Of a stretch of DNA of 64,000 nt, positions 55,768 through 64,000 are shown piece by piece. The notes below the pieces were generated by a model. The model was not told the DNA's origin. It was given only the letters and a program-made list of their open reading frames with translations, and did not search any database. The DNA comes from Tridacna crocea (Eukaryota > Mollusca > Bivalvia > Cardiida > Cardiidae), in the NCBI GenBank assembly GCA_943736015.1, contig OX031072.1, forward strand, positions 7,715,501 through 7,779,500. Direction: 5' to 3'. A program made the translations under genes and the position numbers. Every line of letters starts with the position of its first letter. Position 1 is the stretch's first letter.

Positions 55768-57700
55768 TCAGTGTGAAACGGTTGTAACTAGGTTTTACAA
55801 AATTTTAAAGGAGAGACAAAAAACTATTTATTTTTGTCATTAATAAACTTTATTGACTGAAAACAAATAATTATGATTATGAACTGTAAATAAACATGAT
55901 TAAAACACTCACTTCAAAATATTTTGTCCAAGAAAGATTATTTTGACAAAAGTATGAGTTACAACCTTATTCCCTCTCCAAAACAGATATTTTCTCAATA
56001 TTTTTCAACGTGAAACGGTTGTAACTCAAAGTTACATCTGTTACACGCTCAATATTTATTCTAACTCAACCAAAATAACATGTGATAAACTGTGTCAGAC
56101 TGAAGAGTTGGCAGACAATAACCTTAAATTCCGTAAAAATGGTGGAAATTTCTCCATTAAGGTAGAAAACATTGTGGGAAAAGGTGAAATTGCTTGTTGC
56201 ATCTCCTTTTAGATATTCCATATTTCAGCATTTTCTCTTTCTGATACTAGAAGGTTCTTCAGAATATAAATCAATTTCAGTGCCTTGGTTTTTAGCCTCA
56301 CTCACTGAAAAAGTGGGCTTATGTCATAGCAGTGAGTGTGTTACAGGTGCTCGCATGTGTGCCTGTCTGCATACATGGACTGACTTCTATTTTAGACATC
56401 TTTTTCTCAGAAACTGCCCATCCAATTTTGATGAAACTTCACAGAAAATGATCCTGTTATGGTCCTCTTCAGAATTTCTTTTCAGAGTTTGACTCTTTAT
56501 AAAATTCTGGTTGCCATAGCAACAAAACTGAAAAATATTAAAAATCTTCTAATTTCTCCTTGTCTGAAAGAACAGGACTCCATGCTACAAACTTTTGCAT
56601 GTAGCTTTATGTAATAGACCTTTACCAAGTTTATTTTTAATTATAGCTCTGGGCTCAAGGTTGGCCCTACCCTGAGGATCACAAATTTTACAAGGGCTTA
56701 CGTGGTGAAAACTTTAGAAATCTTCTTGTACCACACCATAAAGCCGAAGACTATCGAATTTTGCATGTTGCTTTACCTAAAAGACCTCTTTTTAGTTTCT
56801 TCATATCATAGCTTTGGGGTCTAAAGTGATCCTGTCCCAGGGGTCAAAAGTTAAACATGGGCTTATATAGGGAAACTCTATCTTCTAGTACCTAGCCATA
56901 AGGCCTGGGACAAACAAAATTTGCATGTAGCTCTATTCAATGAGCCTCTACCAAGGAGTCCTGGAGTGGAAATTGGCCCAGCCCCCTTGGTCATAAGTTC
57001 TACATGAACTTACATAGTAAAAACTTAAATTTAGAAATCTTCTAGTTAAATAGCATAGGCTCTGTTTCACGGGTGTCATGTTTTACAGGGCCTTCTGTTG
57101 AAGAAACTTTAAAAATCTTTTTGTCTACAATCATACTTTCAAGACCTATATTTTTTGGCACAGGCTTTATCTAGTAGATATCTAACAGGATTCAAATAAT
57201 TATAGCTCTTTGCCCTGGGGTCATAACTTTCTCATGGGATTTTATAGAGAAAAGTTTATGTCTTCTTCTTCAAAACCAATAAGCCAAGTATTGTAATGTT
57301 TGGCATGTGGGGTTTTTATTTATTAGCCAGTGGAGTGATACAGGGCCATCAGAGCCCCCTTGTTCTGATCAGTAATAACTGAAGGGGAGTTCTGGAATTT
57401 TTCTGCCAATGGAATAATGTCACTGTCTGAATCTGATTAAGAAGTTGATATTTGGATAGGATGATCATCTCAATCATCAGTATTATCAATTCCACCAGTA
57501 TCCATTTTCTTTGTCAATATCATTTGAATCTATTGAATTGTTACTATGATGAAATTAATAAATCCGATTTTTATCAATATTTGGCAAAAATGGAAAACTA
57601 TCGTATGTATCTGTATCTGCAATACAATTTTCAATCATTTAACTATCTAAATTACACAGAAACAATGGAAACTTCTGAAAGACTTGAAAATTTATTGACA
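55768..57700 (-). repeat. Inverted repeat, arm B (uninterrupted reference arm)
   Basis: This is the reverse complement of arm A segments, in the order GTTGTAAC MITE (55768-56045), 56046-56135, the CCTCACTCAC Helentron-like element (56288-57365, plus orientation here), and 57366-57700. It lacks the three arm A insertions and therefore gives their empty sites. Confidence 0.75.
56288..57365 (+). mobile_element. Helentron-like element, CCTCACTCAC family
   Basis: TTTTTAGCCTCACTCACTGA with partner AGTGGGCTTATGTCATAGC. It ends TTAGCCAGTGGAGTGATACA-GGGCCATCAGAGCCCCCTTGTT. Subterminal CACTCACTG / CAGTGGAGTG and the terminal hairpin before CTTGTT follow the general plan. A relative starts at 61064 (CTCCACTGGCAGAAGGCCAG-CGGGCTTATGTCATAGCC). 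Confidence 0.7.
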
Positions 57701-57978
57701 GCATTGGTTACTACATCCTCAGGAGCTATGAATATTCTACAAGCATACTCCCTCCCCCTCACCTCTCCAAGAGTCAAAAAAAGAAATCAGACCTCGATTT
57801 CGACTCACTGTCAGAGCATTAGAATCTGTGTACAAGACTGGCTGAATGGTGTTCCCTCAAAAAGTCATGATTGTTTAAAAAAAAGCTATGTCTTGAATAA
57901 AAAAGCATAGTATCTTTAAACCACTGTGCACTGTTCAAATCAGAACTTGATCACCCATTGTATGCTCTACTGTGTGAA

Positions 57979-58335
57979 TCAAACAAGAAGTAACTCCCCC
58001 AACATAATACATGACAGCAGTGGTTTAAAATGGGGCACATCCTCCCACTCTAAATAAACATGCATTTTCATACTATGATAATTATAATAGTCCTTTGGTC
58101 TTGTCATCAACCGTACAATTATAACTGGGATAGAGGGTTGCAATACAATTGTGCAGTCTTGATGAGCAAGATATTCCAAATTATGATGATTTTCTAGTGT
58201 CAAGTAAAAATCATCATCAGTACTTAAAATGATATTAAGAAAATTTGTGTTCCACAGTCTTGGTGGGGCTTTACTGGACTGTATGATTGCAGTGGCAGCA
58301 TTGGCAGCACACTGGCGTCTTGGATCTATATTCAC
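57979..58335 (-). pseudogene. Unidentified transposon/virus-like ORF fragment with QC-N motif
   Basis: The minus-strand open stretch begins at the foldback MITE border and reads DPRRQCAANAATAIIQ, then a proline/tryptophan region (APPRLWNTNFLNIILSTDDD, FYLTL) and beta-strand-like HQDCTIVLQPSIPVIIVRL. The R-Q-C-x-x-N-x-x-x-A helix followed by W....LN.IL...D..Y resembles the N-terminal catalytic-Cys region of large-DNA-virus-type and transposon-encoded cysteine (deubiquitinase-like) proteases. This is a pattern impression only. It is truncated at the N-terminus by the MITE at 58322-58527 and no catalytic His/Asp could be assigned. It may equally be an unrelated transposon protein. Confidence 0.35.
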
Positions 58336-58527
58336 TAACCATTCTTAAGAATGTTCTTAGGCTTACTCTTCAGAATTTTGAAAAAAAATGTGAAAGTAAC
58401 ACAACTACTGATTAGCTAAACCAATTAGTTCAGCAAGTCAGAAGTTGTGTTTGCCACATCCACATTAAAAAATGCTTGGATAATAAGACAAAGAATGTTT
58501 GTAAGAACGGTTGGTGAATACAGACAC
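58322..58527. mobile_element. Foldback MITE, second copy (ATTCACCAACCATTCTT family)
   Basis: ATATTCACTAACCATTCTTA ... GTAAGAACGGTTGGTGAATACAG are inverted ends. The inner ACACAACT / AGTTGTGT palindrome is shared with 2301-2498. It interrupts the open frame at 57979-58335. Confidence 0.7.
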
Positions 58528-59292
58528 AGTCTGAGCCCTTAATCTTTCATGTCCTCATTGCATCTATACCTAGATAATCATTTTAGATGTGGAAAATACT
58601 TATGATGCAATCAATCAAGTATTGAAACTCTTTCAAAACACTAATCCTTTCCTTAAATAATACATGACTTTGAACTTGAACTTTGAACTTAAGATGAATT
58701 AAAGAGTCTTCCAAATTGAAACGGTCTGTAGATAAAAAATCACAACTTTATACTTCAGTTTTCTGATAAGGTAGAAAACATTGTGGGAAAAGGAAACTTA
58801 TTTGATACATGCAATTTTTTCTTTTCCCTCCTTACACAAGTATTTATTTAGCACTCTTTCAGGAATATCTTAAGATAGAAGATGCTGGCTTTCGGATGAA
58901 GTTTCCCAAACTTAAATCCTTCTGGGACCATTGGATATCTACCGGAGGAAAATGAAAAATTGTTAGTTCTATATTGCACCTCCCTACATGGGTGTATATA
59001 CTATTAAATAGAAACATGTGAGCTCTGGCTGCATTTTAAACAGTCAGTTCTTTAAACTAATGATCGTGGCTTAACTTTTCACAATACAAAATATTTTATG
59101 CTCCTCTAATATACAAAAATTTGCAGGCCGCAATTTCAGTAAAGTAAGAATGACACAAAGTTGAAAAAACATAGCAGAAACATTGTGGGAAAAGGTTGAA
59201 TTGCTTGTTATGAGCAATTTATCGCTTTCCTGTAATATTTTCTAAAGACAACTACCTGTATTGCAAAATGCTTTATAATACATGTTTGTTCA
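58528..59292. other. No gene seen; MITE debris
   Basis: Partial piggyBac-like MITE cores at about 58770-58830 (AAAACATTGTGGGAAAAGGA) and 59175-59245. Otherwise unassigned. Confidence 0.4.
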
Positions 59293-59817
59293 TTAACTCT
59301 TTACCAAACAACGAAATTTTAGACTGGTCCAAATTGAAAGCACTTGCAGATGGAATAACTAGGACTCAACATACGCAGATCCAGATATCTTTCTTGGGGG
59401 TGTCCCACCGAAAACACACTCGTCTCATTATATGATACTTTGATTTCCGGATTTCAGTGGATGTAAGCCGTTTACAAGAAAAGTCAACGTTTCCAGTTTC
59501 AACCATGAGGAGGTTTCCACAGAACCTTTTTTTTTTAAAATTTAAGACTGTATTTTACATAAATCCTGTACAATATCAAACCAGTACCATTTCATGAATC
59601 CGATAAGCACATTTTTTGCCAAAATTCCAGGGGTGTCTGGACCCCTGGTCCCCCCCTCTGGATCCGCCCATGCTCAAAAGTGGAAATTTGTTCTGGGAAG
59701 GGTAGAAAACAATGTTAGAAAATGATGGTTACCATCATTTTCTCCTTTTTCAACAATGTTTTCTAAAGGTTCTTTATCAGGGTCATCAAAAGGTGTCATT
59801 GTGTGGTAAAGGGTTAA
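59293..59817. mobile_element. piggyBac-like foldback MITE split by a 0.3-kb insertion
   Basis: TTAA-CTCTTTACCAAACAACG ... GTGTGGTAAAGGG-TTAA. The left half stops near 59360 and the central palindrome (AAATGATGGTTACCATCATT) resumes near 59700. Between them is an unrelated GC-richer segment (GGGGTGTCCCACCG, CCAGGGGTGTCTGGACCCCT). Confidence 0.65.
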
Positions 59818-61063
59818 AGTGTTGCACTGGGAGAGAAATAGATGAATACAGACAAAAAATAAATGAGAGATTTTCAAAAATCAAGGCAGTAAATGGCGCT
59901 GAAAAACAATAAAATGATGTAGGGACTTGAGCCTGCCTTTAAATGAAGTATCATTCCTCCAAAAGCTTAAAAAAAATCTGCACTAGGTCTTCATTTTCTT
60001 GAGAAAGAGGGATCTATGTTAAAAGTTATCAATTTCTAGAATTAGTTTTAACTAGCATTCTCCCTAAGAATCATGCAGGCCCTGTAGAAATGGTGATAAG
60101 TGACTTTTTCAGAATACCAAAAAAAGTTAGTGCAATTGATTCCTTTAGTCACAAAAGTTCAAAAGCCAAAGGGAAACTTTTATTGTCATGCTGTTACCAT
60201 GGCAACAGCCACAGAAAGATTTTGCCTCCAGAGGCATATATTTTGCTTTTTAAAACTTGAAAAATTAAGCACTTTGAAGTTAATACAACATATTTGTCAT
60301 CAAAAGTCCAGTCAGTTGTGTTATTATACCATAATCACCCATGTATTGGCTTACAATATCAAGAATACAATAGGAAAAATAAGCTGGCAGAATGCATTTC
60401 TATGGCAACGAACAAAGGCTGTATTTTGCATTTCTGCTGATGGCTTAAATTGACAAATTTCTATCTCAATTATCTCCTAACAGCAAAGCTAGGATTTAAG
60501 GTTTCAATATTGGGCATAAAGACTAATGTATTGGGTCACAAATAAAAAAATAAAAAAGGTCAAAATGTTTTTAGGTCAGGTTACCATGGCAACCAAAGTG
60601 ACAACAGATTTGTAAAATTTGGAAAATGCTGTATTTTATGCAAAAAAATGACCACTAAAAACAAATATTTGAACATCAGTTAATATGACATATGAAGAAT
60701 TAATACAAATTTGAAAAGCTGCAAACAAGATATTTTGGTTTTGTGTCTAAATTTGGTTTCCATGGCAACCTGAATCTCGACACTGGCATAAAATTGCAAT
60801 TTTTGCTTATTTTCATGGCAAAATTGTAGAGACTAGAGTAAGTAAATTGAATAACTTTGGTTTTAGAAATAGCTATTGATCTAACATATTGTTGATGATA
60901 AAATAACAATGAGCATATCATAACATATTCTAGGTAACCATGCCAGCCAAAGTGGCAATGTATCGGTAAAATTGAGAAAATACAATTATCTGTCGAAAAA
61001 AATGAATAACAATTTAGAATCTTCATACCCCTCTATATATGGTTCATGGCATGTCAGTTTCAT
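59818..61063. repeat. Repeats with CCATGGCAAC boxes
   Basis: GTTACCATGGCAACAGCC (60190), GGTTACCATGGCAACC (60590) and GTTTCCATGGCAACCTGAAT (60766) recur. The block 60766-61045 is directly repeated at 61313-61600 (CTCGACACTGGCATAAAA, CAATGAGCATATCATA). No gene seen. Confidence 0.55.
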
Positions 61064-61649
61064 TAGCTCCACTGGCAGAAGGCCAGCGGGCTTATGTCAT
61101 AGCCGAGTATCCGTCTTGCGACTGTGTGTCTGTCCGTGTGTGCGTGTGTGCGTACACATGCGTGGTACATGTGTGCATACGTTAAATTTTATTTCAAACA
61201 TCTTCTTCTCTGAAACTACCTATCCAAATTTGATGAAATTTCACAGAAATGATTCTGCCATGATCCTCTTCGGAATTTTTCAGAAGAATTTTATTCCTTA
61301 AAAAACTCTGGTTTCTATGGCAACCTTAATCTCGACACTGGCATAAAACTGCAATTTTTGCTTATTTTCAAGGCATAATTGTAGAGACAAGAATAAGTCA
61401 ACTGGATAACTTGGTTTTAAAAATTGCTATTAATCTAATGTGTTGTCCATGAAAAAAATAACAATGAGCATATCATATCATACTCCAGGTTACCATGGCA
61501 GCCAAAGTGGCAACATATCTGTAAAATTGAGAAAATACAATTATCTATCAAATAGAATGACCAACAGTTAAGAATGTTCATACCCCTCTATACATACTAG
61601 TAGTTCCTGGCGTGTTAGTTTTCATTCATAAAGTAGCATACATGCTAAT
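61064..61649 (+). mobile_element. Helentron-like element start and duplicated core
   Basis: CTCCACTGGCAGAAGGCCAG then CGGGCTTATGTCATAGCC and a GTGTGTGCGTGTGTGCG run. It then runs into a unit related to 56400 (TTCTCTGAAACTACCTATCC) and the direct repeat of 60766-61045. Confidence 0.6.
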
Positions 61650-63240
61650 TATCTCCCGCCAAAAAGGCGGCTATGTATATGGTAATAGTAGCCATCCTAT
61701 GTCTGTCTATCCATTCTTCCTCAATTCTGTCTATCCCTCTTCGCATCCCAATTTCTTGTATGGAGCACAACTCAAAAACTATTTGAGATATAAAAATGAA
61801 ACTACACAGATGGATAGATCTCATAAAAAAAAATTGCAGTGCATAAGAACCGTAACTCTTGATTGCATATTTTAAGGGTTATTGCCCTTTATTTTCTCAC
61901 TTAAATTTTGAGCATTTATAACTAGGGCTCCGTATCTGTCAGTTTGATCGATACGATATTTGTATCGATACAAAATGATCGATATTCGATATATCATATG
62001 ATATTTCAATTTTCAAGAAAAGACAGAAAAAAATGCGAAAATTGTGTTTGTTCTTTTTTCAGCATACCTGAAAAACAAAATACCGCAAATTTAACACTTC
62101 TAGATTGTATTGAAATTTCATAATTATATAGGCCTAAATTAATATGAATTCTAACTAGATCTACATTTACTACTCATTAAAAACCTGAAAAGACAGTCTA
62201 AGAGGACTCTGATCGGACAATGTCAAGGAGACATTTTGTTATGTCATGGGTTTCCGTGTTTTTTTTTTTTTTTTCACCAAACAATTTTTCATGCGTGTTA
62301 ATTTCTGGATAGGTATGTTCGCATGATTCGACATAGATTTCTCAATAAGGATTAGAACTAGCATCAAAACCTGTTATTTTACTCACGATAAACAGATAAT
62401 GGCCTTTTTTGTCCATGTTTTTTCTTAGGTGAGGTCTCGCGTGTGATTAACATTTGTTATGCAAATTCAAGTCTATAAAATGATTTACACGATAATTTAC
62501 GCGAGTCGGAACACTGATTTCAGATAATCTAATGGAAAAAGAGATTTGATTTTCGAGCCACATTTTTCGGCAATATTAAAAGATCGACCAAATAAAATCT
62601 TAGGAAGGTTGAAAGGTCACGGCTTCATTTATTTCCATCGCTACCTCTCGATCACATCACGAGATGTTCATTACCTTTCTTCAATCAACTATATTGACCA
62701 ATTATCAGCGTAAATTTGTCTGCAATCTGCTGATTGATGCATAATTTGCAGATTTCAAACAACATGACGGGGGAACGAGAATAGGGGTATTAGCTAATTG
62801 TCATCCATTGTGTAACGGGTACAGGGCGAATAATAAAGAATGACTCATTTCGATTGGTTGTAAGTTTCCCAGGTAGCCACACCTACCTCTACGACTACTC
62901 GACTTTAGAGATTACCTAAAGTAAACTCGTAATGAATTTCGCGTTAAAAACAACTAAACTGAGTATTTATATGTTTTACTTTTATTTTCTTTTGATGATC
63001 GATATTTTGTTCGATACAGAAACGTTCGATCCGATATATCTATCGAACGTAAAATACCAGTTTTCGATATATATCGAGTACCGGTACGGAGCCCTATTTA
63101 TAACACAAAAACTATTTGAGGGATAAACATGAAACTTTACAGATGGATAGATCTCATCAACGAGAAGTGTGGTGCATAAGAATCATAACTCTGATTGCAT
63201 ATTCAAGAATTATTGCCCTTTGATATTTTGTTATTTTCCA
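61650..63240 (+). mobile_element. Helentron-like element (CCCGCCAAAAAGGCGG) interrupted by a hAT element
   Basis: ATCTCCCGCCAAAAAGGCGG-CTATGTATATGG start. The unit phrase AACTATTTGAGATATAAAAA, GATGGATAGATCTCAT, GTTATTGCCCTTT occurs on both sides of the hAT insertion. Confidence 0.65.
61923..63096. mobile_element. hAT-type element with exact 8-bp duplication
   Basis: TAGGGCTCCGTATCTG ... GTACCGGTACGGAGCCCTA are inverted ends. TTTATAAC is duplicated exactly at 61915-61922 and 63097-63104. Subterminal GATCGATACGATA-type repeats lie at both ends. There is no transposase. A left-end fragment of the same family lies at 12764. Confidence 0.85.
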
Positions 63241-63837
63241 TACATTTAATTTTATGGGGATGAGTTTACTATTCTGTTGCCATGGTAACATTTTTTTTTC
63301 TGAGGTGTTGAATACTTTTTATCTTTTGTATGTGCATAACACATAATAGTCGTTTAAAGTAGGTTTAATTTAATCAGATGCTTCTTAGCTGGAAGGGGTT
63401 AATTTGCGTTGAACAAGCTGTTATTTGTTATGGTTCGTTTATTTGGTTGCCATAGTAACATGACTGGGCCATTATTTTTTTCCTTTACATTTTAATATTG
63501 ACAAACAGATGTGGGTAATTTAAGTAAGTATTATTTATCAATGTAATCCTTTGTTAATGGGCGGTAGTTTACTTTGGATGTGCTGCTTTTTGTTAAAATC
63601 GCAAAATGTTGGATAGTTTGGTTGCCATGGAAACTAATATTTTGATTTTTGCGGAACTTAGATTTTTCTGTATTGGTTGAACAGATGTGGATCCATTCAA
63701 TATGTAAATACACTGTAAATATTTTTCCTAGCAGAAGGGAGATAATTTGCTCTAAAATTGCCACTTTTTTGAAGAAACACCGACGGGTCAATAGTTTTGT
63801 TGCCATGGTTATACAACAATTATTAGCATTTTGAGTT
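63241..63837 (+). repeat. Tandem repeat, about 170-bp units with GTTGCCATGGTAAC
   Basis: GTTGCCATGGTAAC (about 63276), GTTGCCATAGTAAC (63447), GTTGCCATGGAAAC (63618) and GTTGCCATGGTTAT (63799) are spaced about 171, 171 and 181 bp, each in a similar context (TATTTTGATTT, AACAGATGTGG). This is a Helentron-like tandem core. Confidence 0.65.
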
Positions 63838-64000
63838 TTTATACGCCCGAAGGGTCGTATTATGTTATACCCCCGGTCGTCCGTCCGTCCGTCTGTCTGT
63901 CCATCCGTCCGTCCATCCGTTAGCAATTTCATGTGTGTGCAACTCCTCCTACAGTTTTCATCAGAATTATTTGAAACTTGCCACAACGAATCTCCATGAT
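63838..64000 (+). mobile_element. Helentron-like element, 5' end (ACGCCCGAAGGG family)
   Basis: TTTTATACGCCCGAAGGGTC-GTATTATG, then GTCCGTCCGTCCGTCTGTCTG and the start of a tandem unit. It runs off the window. Related to 19443-20690. Confidence 0.65.

Overview
The window is eukaryotic: AT-rich, intron-split coding sequence with GT-AG splice sites, and dense transposon-derived repeats. The repeat families (hairpin start, GTCCGTCC microsatellite, 145-180 bp tandem core, hairpin end before CTTGTT) are the kind described as pearl or Helitron-like elements in bivalve molluscs, so a bivalve, or at least a mollusc, is the best guess. This rests on repeat style and was not searched.

Two genes can be supported. 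On the minus strand at the left edge are the first two coding exons of a diamine (spermidine/spermine-type) acetyltransferase, a GNAT enzyme of polyamine turnover. They lie at 1601-1527 and 145-1 and run off the window. About 3.4 kb away, pointing right, is the 5' part of a plus-strand gene. It has seven phase-compatible exons (5031-5073, 7153-7176, 7755-8064, 12211-12398, 20700-20917, 27157-27460, 35755-35900) that together give 1233 nt, or 411 codons, with no stop. The product starts with a hydrophobic signal-peptide-like segment split across a 43-nt first coding exon and a 24-nt microexon. It continues with four N-glycosylation sequons and beta-strand-rich, Ig/filamin-like segments, so it looks like a large secreted or membrane protein. 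I do not recognise the family. I found no eighth exon in the remaining 28 kb, so the gene either continues past the window or has short exons I cannot see.

Almost everything else is mobile DNA. There are about 17 Helentron/pearl-like elements, nearly all in the plus orientation. A family of roughly 220-230 bp TTAA-flanked, piggyBac-like foldback MITEs has at least seven good copies. Several hAT-type elements carry exact 8-bp target duplications (27738-28531, 61923-63096). CAGGG...CCCTG elements have 5-6 bp duplications (10333-11602, 25167-26232, 30089-31454, 46687-49517). There is one pogo/Tc1-like element (21302-22677), a hAT transposase C-terminal remnant on the minus strand (17864-18220), and a large interrupted inverted repeat (43117-50610 against 55768-57700) whose two arms act as empty/filled-site controls for each other. 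The 35900-64000 part is essentially a transposon graveyard.

I see no prokaryotic feature, CRISPR array, rRNA or convincing tRNA. The most interesting structure is how the Helentron-like elements abut the host gene's splice sites: about 15 nt after the exon 4 donor, and about 10 nt before the exon 5 acceptor, where element sequence appears to supply the polypyrimidine tract.
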